Source: Streptacidiphilus neutrinimicus (GTDB lineage: Bacteria; Actinomycetota; Actinomycetes; Streptomycetales; Streptomycetaceae). Taken from it: a stretch of DNA of 60,597 nucleotides. The position numbers were made by a program, and so were the translations under genes. The DNA is taken from the NCBI RefSeq assembly GCF_000787815.1, contig NZ_BBPO01000003.1, positions 36,399-96,995 of the forward strand. Reading direction: 5' to 3'. Below are positions 1 through 8,703 of this stretch, in pieces (position 1 is the stretch's first letter; every line of letters begins with the position of its first letter). A model generated the notes under the pieces. That model saw nothing but the letters and a program-made list of their open reading frames with translations. It made no database searches and was not told the origin of the DNA.

Positions 1-1034
1 GCCGTCGTTCTCGTCGTAGTTGAGGAACAGGACGGTGGAGTTGAACACGTCCGGGTTCGCGGCGAGGGCCTGGATGACCAGGTTGACGAAGTGCGCGCCG
101 TTCTCCGGCGGCCCGTCGGGGTGCTCGGAGAAGAGTTGGTTCGAGACCACCCAGCTGACCTGCGGGAGCGTGTTGTTGAGCGAGTCGGACTTGATCGCGT
201 TGGCGATGTCGTCCGGCGTCGAGCCGGTCGACGGCACCGACCCCATGCCGTTCTGCGCCAGCGGGCTCGAACTCGGCGCGCTGGTGAACTGGTTGAAGTA
301 GGCCAGCGCGTTGTCGCCGAAGTTGTCGCTGGCGTTCTGGTAGACCTTCCAGCTCACGCCGGCGTTCTGCAGCGCCTCGGCGTAGGTCTGCCACTTGAGG
401 CCGGACTCGGAGCCGCCGTCGTAGGCGGCGCCGCCCGCGGTGCCGGAGGGGTCGATCCAACCCGACCAGAGGTAGGTGCGGTTGGGGCCGGTGGCCGACA
501 GGATCGAGCAGTGGTACGCGTCGCAGATGGTGTAGGCGTCGGCCAGCGCGTAGTGGAACGGGATGTCCGAGCGGTTCATGAAGCCCAGGGTCCGCACGGA
601 GTTCTTGGCGGAGACCCAGTTGTCCATCTTGCCGTTGTTCCAGGCGGAGTGCTGCGTCGACCAGGAGTGGTCGAGCGAGCCGTCGCACTGGGCCAGCGTC
701 TCGCCGCTGCTGCCCCACCACCAGGTGCTGGTGGCGCTGAGCTGCCACGGGTACTGGCGACCGCTGCCGTTCGGCTGGTCGAAGACGTTGTAGCCGCCGG
801 GCAGCTGGATCGTCGCGCGGTCGCCGAACCCGCGGACACCCTTGAGCGCGCCGAAGTAGTGGTCGAAGCTGCGGTTCTCCTGCATGAGCACGACGACGTG
901 CTTGACGTCGGTGATGGTGCCTGTGGTGGCTGCGGCCGCGTTGGTCGCGGTGCCGGGCAGCGAGTCCAGGCCCAGCGCCGCGCCGAGGGCGGCGGCGGAG
1001 CCGAGGAAGGTACGGCGAGTGACGGGCGCCACGT
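1..1034 (-). CDS. Tat-exported phospholipase C-type phosphoesterase (3' end outside window)
   Basis: The N-terminal ~344 residues of a phosphoesterase-family enzyme (phospholipase C / acid phosphatase type) are present; the rest lies beyond the left edge. The protein starts at a GTG preceded by GGAGG about 8 nt upstream and opens with a twin-arginine signal (TRRTFLG followed by an alanine-rich hydrophobic stretch), so it should be exported folded. After the signal comes the family hallmark MQENRSFDHYFG, which carries metal-binding residues, then many Trp- and Gly-rich segments and an NxxTYLWSG-type motif typical of the family. It probably hydrolyses phospholipids or phosphomonoesters outside the cell, perhaps for phosphate supply. 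The exact substrate cannot be told from this part. Confidence 0.9.
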
Positions 1035-1165
1035 GAGTCCTCCGGGGCGAGAAGGTTCGACGAGGGGACTGTCCGGCAGTCGGATGACGACTGGCGGGTA
1101 ACAAAGTGGCAGGGGGGTGAAACAAAGCGAACGGTTGGACCAGACTCGTTATCGAACGGTGATGT

Positions 1166-1450
1166 TCAGGTCCGGTCCTGCCTCCGTGCTCCGAGGTATC
1201 GCAGCCCCTGGAGCAGCGCCGCGCGCGGGCCCGGATGCAGGGAGCCCGCCCATGCGGGCGGGGCCGTCTCGGCGCGCAGACGGCACCGACAGGCGAGGAC
1301 GAACCCCAGCTCAGTCGCCGTCAGATAGCCGACCGTGCTGCGCTCTTCGCGGGTCGAGGCGCTCAGGGGCTCCGCGAGGTGCTCCACCCGCGCCCGCCTG
1401 GGCGCGTCGCTCGGCTGCCCGTTCCACCACGCCCGGAATCCACCTGCCAT
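1166..1450 (-). CDS. small hypothetical protein (94 aa)
   Basis: A short reading frame begins at ATG with a G-rich ribosome-binding site (GGGGGGACGAC) immediately upstream. The product (MAGGFRAWWNG...) has no recognised domain, no signal peptide and no membrane segment. It contains an evenly distributed Arg/Ala-rich sequence with a short hydrophobic stretch (ATELGFVLACRCRL). The start chosen is internal to a slightly longer frame because of the ribosome-binding site. It sits between the lipoprotein and phosphoesterase genes on the same strand. It could be a real lineage-specific protein or a chance frame in GC-rich DNA. Confidence 0.4.
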   Translation of the reverse strand: MAGGFRAWWNGQPSDAPRRARVEHLAEPLSASTREERSTVGYLTATELGFVLACRCRLRAETAPPAWAGSLHPGPRAALLQGLRYLGARRQDRT

Positions 1451-1582
1451 GTCGTCCCCCCACGACACCTGACGGCCCGTCGCGCACCGACGGGTCACGT
1501 GCTTCACCGTCGTTGTGCGACGGACGAGGAAGGCGTCTCCGGGTTCGGCGTCTCGGGGTTCGGCAGGTTGGGACCCGCCGTC

Positions 1583-2299
1583 TCACGGGGACGGCGTGAG
1601 GTGCGCCCCCCGCTCGAACTGTGCGACGGCCAGGGGCATCAGCGACGCGACGGCGGCGCTGTCCGGGCGCGACACCGGAAACGTGGACAGCACGACCAGG
1701 AAGTGCCCCACTCGCACGACGCTCGCGTCCGCGAACCGTTCCACGCCCGGCTCGGCCTTGTACGTCTGGCGCGCGTGCACGACCAGGCTGTCGTCGCCGA
1801 GGGAGGGGCCGCTCGTGACGGAGAACAGCGTCGTGGTCCCGTCCGCGGACGCCTGCCTCGCACAGCGGCGGGCGAGCGCGCGGATCGTGGAGACGGCCGA
1901 GACGGCGTCATGGCCGGCGAAGGCGTAGAGCGTCTCGGTGGCGCTCGCGCCGCGGCTCTGCGCGACCCGAGCCGAGGCGGAGGCGCCCGCGGCGGTCGCG
2001 CTGTCGTCGACGACGTCCTCCCCGAGCAGCACTTGGCAGCCCGGCGGCGGCGTCACCCCGGCAGGGCTGCCGGGCGCGGGGTTCACGGCCGCCTGCTGGA
2101 CGGTCCAGCCGTGCGGGAGTTTCCCGGGCAGCAGTCCGCCGCGCAGGGACGCGGCGGAGAGCGGCGGGGTGGCCCGCGACTTCGCCACCGCCACCGGCCC
2201 GGTGGGCCCGCCACCGCATCCGGCGAGCGCGCCGAGCGCCCCCAGCGCCAGCACGGCAGTTCCGGCCGTGATCCCTCTGGCTCCCGTGCCTGCGGCCAT
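1583..2299 (-). CDS. secreted lipoprotein, sensor-domain-like
   Basis: This 238-residue protein starts with a lipoprotein signal: a short N region, a hydrophobic segment (ITAGTAVLALGALGALAGC) and the lipobox LAGC at about residue 28, followed by a Gly-rich linker. The mature part begins with an ...LPxGW... element and has two conserved cysteines (PPGCQVLLG and ALARRCARQ), resembling the extracellular PknH-like/sensor domains attached to the outer membrane face in actinobacteria. No enzymatic motif is visible. It is likely anchored on the outside of the membrane and binds a small ligand or cell-wall fragment; that role is inferred from family resemblance only. Confidence 0.75.
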   Translation of the reverse strand: MAAGTGARGITAGTAVLALGALGALAGCGGGPTGPVAVAKSRATPPLSAASLRGGLLPGKLPHGWTVQQAAVNPAPGSPAGVTPPPGCQVLLGEDVVDDSATAAGASASARVAQSRGASATETLYAFAGHDAVSAVSTIRALARRCARQASADGTTTLFSVTSGPSLGDDSLVVHARQTYKAEPGVERFADASVVRVGHFLVVLSTFPVSRPDSAAVASLMPLAVAQFERGAHLTPSP

Positions 2300-2500
2300 C
2301 CCGCCTCCCGGTCGAAGAATCCGGGCAGGTTACCAGGCCCGGCCCGCACCCACTCCCTCCGCCGGCGGTCGCACCGGGCGCCGGACCGCGCGGTGCGGGC
2401 CCCCGCCTTTGCGGCGCGGCCCGGATTCTCAGGAAGTTCCTGCGGAGCCGGAGGGGAGGCTCGCTGTCCCTTCCCTGGAAGGTTTGCGATACTCCGAAGG

Positions 2501-3172
2501 ATGGACGGTCAAGGGCTGAGGCTCCTGCGCGCGGCGGTGTTCGCCGCGCTGTCCGTCATGCTTCCGATCGGGGCGCGGCTCGTGGTGACCGGTGAGCCGG
2601 TGCCCGTGGACGTCGCGCTGCTGGCCTTCGGCGGGTGTCTGCTCGCCGCGCTGGTCGTCTTCAGGGGCGAGCGGCGCTACTGGGCGATCGCCCTGACGCT
2701 CGTCCCCCTGCAGGTCGCGATGAATGCCCTGTTCAACGCGGGACAGCAGAGCTGTCCGCCCGGCCCCGGCGCGGCGCCGGGGCTGCCGGGGTGGGGCGTG
2801 ATCGCCTGTGGCGGCGGCAACATCCGTCCCGGCCTGCTCGGCATCACCGAGCAGGCGCCACGCGCGTTGATCGCGCTCACCGGCGGGCAGGCGCTGCTGC
2901 TGCTGGCCCTGCACCTGCTGCTCGCGCTCGCCGCCGCCTGGTGGCTGCGACGCGGCGAGGCCGCGCTGTTCGGCCTGCTCGCCACCGTCGCGCTCACGAT
3001 CCGCCCGCGCGTCCGCGCGCTCCTGCTCCGCCTCGCCGCTCCGCTGTTCGCGCCGGCCGCGCCCCCGTGCCCACCGGCGGTCAGTCGCCGGCCCAAGGTG
3101 CTCGGCCCGCAGGAGTCGCTGCCCCGGACGGCTCCGCGTCGCGGCCCGCCGTCCCTGGCCTGGGCCCGCTGA
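2501..3172 (+). CDS. integral membrane protein, unknown function
   Basis: A 223-residue protein with about four predicted membrane helices (around residues 8-27, 35-52, 60-75 and 118-150). The region between helices 3 and 4 carries a Cys-containing loop (SCPPGPG...VIACGGG). The C-terminal third is Arg/Pro-rich and probably cytoplasmic. The start at ATG is supported by the position of the first hydrophobic helix. It is divergent from the lipoprotein gene, with 201 bp between starts. I do not recognise the family. Confidence 0.6.
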   Translation: MDGQGLRLLRAAVFAALSVMLPIGARLVVTGEPVPVDVALLAFGGCLLAALVVFRGERRYWAIALTLVPLQVAMNALFNAGQQSCPPGPGAAPGLPGWGVIACGGGNIRPGLLGITEQAPRALIALTGGQALLLLALHLLLALAAAWWLRRGEAALFGLLATVALTIRPRVRALLLRLAAPLFAPAAPPCPPAVSRRPKVLGPQESLPRTAPRRGPPSLAWAR

Positions 3173-3300
3173 GCCGCAGCACACCCCACCGAGCCTGAGA
3201 GCTCCCGGCCGCTCGACGCGGCCATGCCGTGCTGTCCGCCCCTCCGGGCCCGTTCCCTCACCTCTCTTCTCCCTGCAGCACGACCCGTGTGAGGACGGCC

Positions 3301-4161
3301 ATGAGCACCAGCAAGAACAACACCAGGAACCAGAACCAGAACGCGAGCAGGAACCAGGCCGACGCCCGTGAGCGGATGCGCTCCGCCCGTGCGGCCGAGG
3401 AGGAGCGCCGCCAGCGGCTGCGTCGCGTGGGCATCGGCGCGGGCGTCGCGGCGGCGATCGCCGTGATCGCGGTCGGTGCGGTCGTCGTGAGCAACCTCGG
3501 CGGCTCGTCCTCCGGCAAGAGCGGGGCCTCCGGCGGCAACGCCGCCGCTGCCGGGCAGAAGCTCGTCGTGCCCGCGCACGTCTCCGGCAGCGACGACACC
3601 GTGATCGTCTACGGCAACCCGAGCGCCAAGCACACCCTGGACGTCTACGAGGACTTCCGCTGCCCGATCTGCGACAAGCTGGAGAAGACCGACGGTCCGA
3701 CCATCCAGCAGCTCGCCGACAACGGCACGTACAAGATCCAGTACCACATGGCGACGTTCCTGGACGACAACCTCCGCGGCACCGGCTCGATGGACGCGCT
3801 CCAGGTCGCGGGCGCCGCCCTGAACGACGGCGGTGTGGCCAAGTTCAAGGCGTTCCACGACGTCCTCTACGCCAACCAGCCGGAGGAGACCACGGACGGC
3901 TTCGGCAACCTGAACACCCTGCTGGACCTGGCGAAGAAGGTGCCGGGCCTGGTCACCCCGCAGTTCACCAAGGACGTGCAGGACCGCGTCTACGCCCCTT
4001 GGGCGCAGAAGGTCTCCGACGCGTTCAACGCCAGCGGCGTCCAGGGCACGCCGACGCTGAAGCTCGACGGCAAGCAGATCAACGTCTTCGACAGCCAGGG
4101 CAGCCCGATCAGCCCGAACGCCTACACCGCGCTGATCCAGCAGACCACCGGGGCGAAGTGA
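3301..4161 (+). CDS. membrane-anchored DsbA-like thioredoxin-fold oxidoreductase
   Basis: This 286-residue protein has a polar, Asn/Arg-rich cytoplasmic N-terminus, one membrane helix at about residues 46-65 and an extracytoplasmic thioredoxin-fold domain of the DsbA_2/Thioredoxin_4 type. The active site EDFRCPICDKL places the redox pair at Cys121 and Cys124, and a cis-Pro loop (QGTPTLKLDG) lies near the C-terminus. It should introduce disulfide bonds into exported proteins. Its stop codon overlaps the start of the VKOR gene by one base (TGATG), so the two are translationally coupled, as expected for an oxidase and its regenerating partner. A GAGGA ribosome-binding site precedes the ATG. Confidence 0.93.
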   Translation: MSTSKNNTRNQNQNASRNQADARERMRSARAAEEERRQRLRRVGIGAGVAAAIAVIAVGAVVVSNLGGSSSGKSGASGGNAAAAGQKLVVPAHVSGSDDTVIVYGNPSAKHTLDVYEDFRCPICDKLEKTDGPTIQQLADNGTYKIQYHMATFLDDNLRGTGSMDALQVAGAALNDGGVAKFKAFHDVLYANQPEETTDGFGNLNTLLDLAKKVPGLVTPQFTKDVQDRVYAPWAQKVSDAFNASGVQGTPTLKLDGKQINVFDSQGSPISPNAYTALIQQTTGAK

Positions 4162-4847
4162 TGGCCGACAAGGGGGTGTTGGACCCGATGATCCCGCCGG
4201 ACGCACAGGCGGCCGTGGAGCCGGAGCCGGAGTCGGCCCAGGGCTGGGCGGCGACCCGCGTCGCCGCCTCGCGCGGCTACGCGCTGCTGCTGGTCATCGC
4301 CGGAGCGATCGCCCTGGCGGCGGCGACGGTGCTGACCGTCGAGAAGATCAAGCTGCTGGAGAACCCGCACTACAACCCCAGCTGCAACATCAACCCGATC
4401 ATCAGCTGCGGCTCCGTCATGCGCACCGCCCAGGCCTCGGCCTTCGGCTTCCCCAACTCCCTGATCGGACTGGGCGCCTTCTCGGTCGTGGTCACGATCG
4501 GCGTGGTGGCGCTGACCGGCGTCCGCTTGCCCCGCTGGTTCTGGCTCGGCCTGCAGGCGGGCACCGTCTTCGGGATCTGCTTCATCGGCTGGCTGATCGA
4601 CCAGACGCTCTACTCCATCGGCGCGGTCTGCCCGTACTGCATGGTCGTCTGGACGACGATGATCCTGCTCTTCTGGTACACCACCGTCCACAACCTCCGC
4701 ACCGGCACCATCCCCCTCCCACCCGGCGGCCGCGACCGCGTCACCGCCCTTTCCGGCTGGTACTGGCTGCTCCCCTTCGCGGGCTACCTCACCATCGCCC
4801 TGCTGGTCCTGGACCGCTTCTGGTACTACTGGCACACCCTGCTCTGA
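4161..4847 (+). CDS. vitamin K epoxide reductase family protein (VKOR)
   Basis: The product is a 228-residue polytopic membrane protein with the VKOR four-helix bundle. The loop cysteines are Cys75 and Cys83 (NPSCNINPIISCG) and the quinone-proximal redox motif CPYC is at residues 157-160. In actinobacteria this enzyme reoxidises a DsbA-like partner and passes electrons to menaquinone. The gene overlaps the DsbA-like gene by one base, so the two form a complete disulfide-bond formation pair. A hairpin that looks like a terminator follows 16 bp after the stop. Confidence 0.95.
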   Translation: MADKGVLDPMIPPDAQAAVEPEPESAQGWAATRVAASRGYALLLVIAGAIALAAATVLTVEKIKLLENPHYNPSCNINPIISCGSVMRTAQASAFGFPNSLIGLGAFSVVVTIGVVALTGVRLPRWFWLGLQAGTVFGICFIGWLIDQTLYSIGAVCPYCMVVWTTMILLFWYTTVHNLRTGTIPLPPGGRDRVTALSGWYWLLPFAGYLTIALLVLDRFWYYWHTLL

Positions 4848-4862
4848 CAGCAGTTCTGCGCC

Positions 4863-4901
4863 CGCCTTCCCGGTCCTCTTCTTCGGCGGACCAGGAAGGC
4901 G
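4863..4901 (+). terminator. hairpin terminator after DsbA-VKOR pair
   Basis: The arms CGCCTTCC-C-GGTCC and GGACC-A-GGAAGGCG pair over 13 of 14 positions around an 11-nt loop (TCTTCTTCGGC). There is no T-run, which is usual for GC-rich actinomycetes. It lies directly behind the VKOR stop codon. Confidence 0.7.
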
Positions 4902-5006
4902 GTCACCGGAAGCGGAGGCAGCCGGTGGAGTGACGAGTTGGAGCCTGAGGACGGGGGACTCATGATCGATAGGTGGGTGATCCGACGGGTGGAAGGCGGC
5001 TGAGGG

Positions 5007-5408
5007 ATGGTGCAGGGCGAGGTCCTGGGGGGAGATGTGGGGGAGCATCCCGGGGTCGGGTTTCTGCGGCAGGCGCACGCGGAGGCGGTGGAGCGGGCGC
5101 GGGCGGCGAGTGAGCCGGCGTTGCTGCTGTGGCCCACGCATCCGGTGGAGTTCCTGTTGGCCGGGCAGGAGGTGACCACGCCGGAGACGCGGGCCGCCGA
5201 GGCGCACATCCGGTTGCACATGCCGGAGGCGGCGCTACGGCGGGTGGAGGCGGAGCGCGCGATCCTCGCGGACCACGCGGACGTCGACGGCCGCTGTGCC
5301 GTCTGCGCGGAGCCGGGCGCGGGCGGGCGGCTCGGGTGGCCGTGTCCGACGGTGCTCGGGTTGGCGCGGGCGTGGGGTTGGCCCGGGGCGGACGCGCCGA
5401 CTGCCTGA
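5007..5408 (+). CDS. DUF6221-like protein
   Basis: This 133-residue soluble protein has the look of the Streptomyces DUF6221 family: an N-terminal helix (FLRQAHAEAVERARAA), a central ...HIRLHMPEAALRRVEAERAIL... segment in which the family carries a conserved H/P-A-x-VLR-x-I-x-A-(K/R)-x-x-(I/L)-L motif, a Cys pair (CAVCAEPG) and a C-terminal ...GWPCPTVLGLARAW... that matches the usual end of the family. Function is unknown; members are numerous paralogues in Streptomyces. It is convergent with the hydrolase gene, only 2 bp apart. Confidence 0.6.
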   Translation: MVQGEVLGGDVGEHPGVGFLRQAHAEAVERARAASEPALLLWPTHPVEFLLAGQEVTTPETRAAEAHIRLHMPEAALRRVEAERAILADHADVDGRCAVCAEPGAGGRLGWPCPTVLGLARAWGWPGADAPTA

Positions 5409-5410
5409 GC

Positions 5411-6217
5411 TCAGCCGGTGGGTGCGTCCAGGAAGTTCAGCACGAGCGGGCCGGCGACCTCGTGGAACTCCTCGAAGTACGCGTGGCGCGCGTCGGGGAT
5501 CAGGTGCATCCGGGCGTTCGGGATGCGCTCCGCGAGGAGCGGGGCGTTGGCGGTCGGATTGAAGGCGTCCGCCGTGCCGTGGACGACGAGCGTGGGCGCG
5601 GTGATGTCCGGCAGTACGTCCCAGGCGTCGTGGCGGCGGCTCGCGGTGAGGTGGCGGCCGCGGGCGTACGCGGGCATCCGAGAATCGCCCGTCGTGCCGT
5701 AGGGGCCGGGGTGGGTGGCGAGCCAGGCGGGCGTGTACATCAGGTCGAGCAAGGCGGCGCGGGCCGCGCGGTGGTCGCGCGAGGCGAGCGCCGTGCTGAC
5801 GGACCGGTCTCGCTCGAAGCCGTGCAGGCCGCCCGGCGAGGTGCAGCCCAGCACGAGTCGGCGCACCCGCTCCGGGTGCCGCGCCGCGAGCCACTGGGCG
5901 ACCCGGCCGCCCATCGAGGTGCCGTAGACGTCCGCGCGGTCGATCCCGAGCGCGTCCAGGACGGCCACGACGTCCTCGGCGAAGCCCGGCGTGCTGTAGG
6001 GCACGTCGGGCTTGTCGCTGTCCCCGGTGCCGCGGTAGTCGAGCGTGACGGTCGTCCGCGCGGCGTCGAAGTCCGCGCGGACGCTGTCCCACCAGTGGTG
6101 GCTGTTCGACTGGCCGGAGAGCAGGACGAGCGGGACGCGCTCGCCCGCCTGCTCCGCGCCGTCGCCGTGGACCTGGTAGGCGATGCGGGTCCCGTCGGGC
6201 GCGGTCGCGTGCGGCAT
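5411..6217 (-). CDS. alpha/beta hydrolase
   Basis: A 268-residue alpha/beta-hydrolase-fold protein. The nucleophile elbow is GTSMGG; the catalytic acid is likely the Asp in HGTADAFNP and the histidine is in DARHAYF. An oxyanion-hole-type segment VLLSGQSNSHHWW lies near the N-terminus. It closely resembles non-haem peroxidase or ester hydrolases of the RsbQ/BioH-like group that act on small esters. The start is the ATG of MPHATAPDG; a longer frame exists upstream but lacks homologous sequence. The neighbouring minus-strand monooxygenase gene ends 53 bp away and may be co-transcribed. Confidence 0.85.
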   Translation of the reverse strand: MPHATAPDGTRIAYQVHGDGAEQAGERVPLVLLSGQSNSHHWWDSVRADFDAARTTVTLDYRGTGDSDKPDVPYSTPGFAEDVVAVLDALGIDRADVYGTSMGGRVAQWLAARHPERVRRLVLGCTSPGGLHGFERDRSVSTALASRDHRAARAALLDLMYTPAWLATHPGPYGTTGDSRMPAYARGRHLTASRRHDAWDVLPDITAPTLVVHGTADAFNPTANAPLLAERIPNARMHLIPDARHAYFEEFHEVAGPLVLNFLDAPTG

Positions 6218-6270
6218 GGGTGGGGGCTCTCCGGGCTCGGGTCGGACGCGGGGCGGGCTCGGGCTCGGGC

Positions 6271-6618
6271 TCAGACGGTCTTCGGGGCGGCCTGCTGGAC
6301 GACCTCGAAGGACCAGAGGGTGGAGCCGGTCGCGGCGGGCCTCGGCGCGCCGCCGCCCTCGCCCTGCGGACGGCCGCCCTGACCGCCCCCGGCGTGCGCG
6401 GCCTGCATCGGACCGGACATCCAGTTCTGGTAGTCCTCCTCGCTCCGCCAACGCGTGTACACCAGGTACTGGTCGGTGCCCTCGACGGGGCGCAGCAGCT
6501 CGAACCACTCGAAGCCGTCGGAGCTCTCCACCGCGCCCGCGCGGGACGCGAATCGCTGCTCCAGGGTGGCGCGCATCTCCGTCGGGACGGTGAGCGCGTT
6601 GATCTTGACGATGCTCAT
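6271..6618 (-). CDS. ABM-domain monooxygenase (HmoA/MhuD-like)
   Basis: A small 115-residue antibiotic-biosynthesis-monooxygenase (ABM) fold protein. The N-terminal beta strand IVKINALTVP, helix MRATLEQRF and the conserved FEWFELLRP...YLVYTRWRSEEDYQNWM block are typical of haem-degrading or quinone monooxygenases of this group. After the core the sequence has a Gly/Gln-rich insert (AGGGQGGRPQGEGGG) before the last strand, LWSFEVVQQA. It may degrade haem or act on an aromatic substrate; the sequence alone does not decide. Confidence 0.8.
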   Translation of the reverse strand: MSIVKINALTVPTEMRATLEQRFASRAGAVESSDGFEWFELLRPVEGTDQYLVYTRWRSEEDYQNWMSGPMQAAHAGGGQGGRPQGEGGGAPRPAATGSTLWSFEVVQQAAPKTV

Positions 6619-6932
6619 GGCCCCATCTTGCCAGGCCGGTCCGGCCGAACCGCCGAGGCCGACGCCTGGCGGGGCGTCACCCCAGGCCTTGTCAGGCCGG
6701 GCGGACGTCCCGCCTGTTGGACGTACGAGAAGCCGGGCCGGTTCCCGTCGCGCGTGACGCGCGTGACGCGCGTCACGCCTTCGCGGCGGAGGCCGCTGCG
6801 GCCCCGAGCCGGGCCGCTAGAGTCCTGAGCCGTGGCAACTGGTCTTCCTCAGGACCACGCCGCGCTGCTGGCTCGGTCGACCGCGCGGCCGTGGCGAGGG
6901 CCGCGAAGGCGGTGAGGCCGTCGCCGACCTGG
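6619..6932. other. intergenic region with 14-bp palindrome
   Basis: This 314-bp stretch between the UbiA stop and the ABM start holds no convincing gene. It contains three direct copies of GCGCGTGAC (6749-6772) that end in the perfect palindrome GTGACGCGCGTCAC at 6763-6776. It lies about 145 bp upstream of the ABM start and could be an operator. No clear sigma-factor hexamers were seen. Confidence 0.4.
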
Positions 6933-8090
6933 TCACGGACGGGCCGCCACCGAGGCTGCCGCCGTGGCCGCAGCCGCCGGTTCCGGGGTGGGGCTGAGCG
7001 GGGCCTCCTCCGCCGTCGGCACGCGCAGCGCGAGACGGCCGCGCGGGCCGTGCCGCAGCATCGTCCCCGCCTGAACGAGCGTCAGCACCGTGAGCGCCTG
7101 CAACAGGCCGCTCTGCGCCCAGGCGGGCCAGTGCACGGCGGGCAGCGACTCGTGGGCGAGCAGGACCAGCAGCAGTCCGCGTCCCACGATCGCGGCGGCG
7201 CTGATGCGCAGCGCTTCCCGACGCGGGTGGTCGTTGCGCGCGATCCCGTGCAGCAGCCACAGCGTCACCGCCAGAAGGGTTGACGTCACGGCGACCAGCG
7301 TGCCGGTGCGGTGCGGTGCGCCCGCGAGCAGCAGAGCGGCGCCCGCCGTCCAGCAGGCCGCGCTGAACCGGCAGGTCCAGACGCGTCCGTGCCGCACCAG
7401 GAAGGTGCGCTTGCCGAAGAGCGCGTCGCCGCGCACGTCGCGGAAGTCCTTCAGCAGGATCCGGCCGACGAAGCCGACGTAGAGGCCGGCGAGGAGCAGG
7501 CCGTCGCCGAAGTGGGCCGTCGGGTGCGCGGCCAGCCGTCCGACGAGGTAGGGCACCGCGACGTAGCAGGCCGGCAGCACCAGGGCGGCGACCGCGCCGC
7601 GCGCGGAGAGCCGGACCGGCGGCAGCGAGTACGCGGCGCTGACCGCGAGCCCGGCCGCCACCGCGAGGCCGGGCCCCCACCCGAGCGACGCCGCCGACCC
7701 GAGGGCCATGACGCTCGCGACAACGGCCACCGCCGTCAACTCCCGCCGCAGGCCCCGCCCGTCGCCGATGCCTGCTCCGGGTCGCTCGCTGCGGACGAGG
7801 CCGTCGGCCAGTGGGCGGCTCGGGTCGCCGGCCAGGTTCACCCGGTCGATGCGCTCGTCGGCCAGGTCGTTGACCGCCACCGAGAAGAGCAGGAACGCCG
7901 CGACCGGCACCAGGACCCGGCCGAGCAGCAGCCGGTCCTCGCCGTGCCCGGTCGCGGTCAGGCCGAGCGCGGCGTAGACGGCGAGGAGGACGAAGACGGG
8001 CGGACGGCTCAGGGCGAACAGCAGCCGCAGCCGGGCCGTCAGGTCGGCGCGCGTCAACGCCGGGCGCGTCAGATCCCGCCGGGCCCTCAT
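6933..8090 (-). CDS. UbiA-family prenyltransferase
   Basis: A 385-residue polytopic membrane protein with two Asp-rich motifs diagnostic of UbiA enzymes: NDLADERIDR in the first cytoplasmic loop and DFRDVRGD in the second. About eight to nine hydrophobic helices follow the usual pattern, and the C-terminus is a Pro/Ala-rich tail. Such enzymes transfer an isoprenyl chain to an aromatic or other acceptor at the membrane (menaquinone, haem O, or specialised products); the acceptor is not evident here. The ATG overlaps the stop of the preceding small membrane-protein gene by four bases (ATGA), so the two are translationally coupled. Confidence 0.88.
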   Translation of the reverse strand: MRARRDLTRPALTRADLTARLRLLFALSRPPVFVLLAVYAALGLTATGHGEDRLLLGRVLVPVAAFLLFSVAVNDLADERIDRVNLAGDPSRPLADGLVRSERPGAGIGDGRGLRRELTAVAVVASVMALGSAASLGWGPGLAVAAGLAVSAAYSLPPVRLSARGAVAALVLPACYVAVPYLVGRLAAHPTAHFGDGLLLAGLYVGFVGRILLKDFRDVRGDALFGKRTFLVRHGRVWTCRFSAACWTAGAALLLAGAPHRTGTLVAVTSTLLAVTLWLLHGIARNDHPRREALRISAAAIVGRGLLLVLLAHESLPAVHWPAWAQSGLLQALTVLTLVQAGTMLRHGPRGRLALRVPTAEEAPLSPTPEPAAAATAAASVAARP

Positions 8091-8317
8091 TTGTTCGCCG
8101 CCCACTGGTGCATGCCGACGTAGACCAGCACGATCCAGCCGACCACGGCCAGACCGCCGACGACCAACGCCACCGTGAGGAGCACCCCCATCACGATCCC
8201 GAAGACCTCCCAGCCCGAGCGCGGGGAGGAGTTCCGGACGGGCTTGCCCGGGTCGGTGTGCCAGCCGGAGACGGGCCGTGGGTCTTGGCTGCCCGGTGGG
8301 GGTAGGTGATCGTGCAT
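8087..8317 (-). CDS. small single-pass membrane protein
   Basis: A 76-residue protein with a Pro-rich, His-containing cytoplasmic N-terminus (MHDHLPPPGSQDPRP) and one long hydrophobic helix near the C-terminus (VFGIVMGVLLTVALVVGGLA). The start is fixed by GGGAGG five bases upstream of the ATG. Its stop overlaps the UbiA start, so it is probably a small accessory of the prenyltransferase. No family recognised. Confidence 0.65.
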   Translation of the reverse strand: MHDHLPPPGSQDPRPVSGWHTDPGKPVRNSSPRSGWEVFGIVMGVLLTVALVVGGLAVVGWIVLVYVGMHQWAANK

Positions 8318-8374
8318 CAGCGCCTCCCGTGTCGATATCCCGGGCAGCATGGCGTGGATCCTCCAGATGGCGCA

Positions 8375-8390
8375 TGAGTACGGGTACTCA
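8375..8390. promoter_or_regulatory. 16-bp inverted repeat, candidate operator
   Basis: TGAGTAC-GG-GTACTCA is a perfect inverted repeat with 7-bp arms, 58 bp upstream of the small membrane protein/UbiA pair. It looks like a dimeric-regulator site. From here to the start of the secreted nuclease gene at 8704 I see no gene. Confidence 0.45.
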
Positions 8391-8703
8391 CCTTTTCGGA
8401 GCGGCACGGCAGCACGGGCAGCCGGGGCAGGCCCGGCACGCCCGCTCAGCCGAGCGCGTCGACGCGGCGGGTCGGGCGGCCTGCGACGACGGTGGGCAGG
8501 ACCACGCCGGTCGACGGGCGCCCCGCTGCGGGCTCGGGTGGATGGCGGCCTTCTCCCGCCTGGAGTCTCCGCGCGTTGACTGGGCGGTTACTGACTGGAC
8601 ATCAGGAGTTTCGCAGGGCCGCCTTCTAGTCCCCACGGGCTGGTGGTGTCATGTACGCAACTCGCCACCATCACAGCCATCCCACAGGGAAACGGAGTCC
8701 CCC

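Noticed and set aside
1034-1165. Possible short genes between phosphoesterase and small hypothetical gene
   Set aside because: Only unsupported frames occur; the stretch fits a promoter region.
8388-8636. 82-codon minus-strand frame in the gap before the secreted nuclease
   Set aside because: No ribosome-binding site, Cys/Arg-rich random-looking product and no conserved block.
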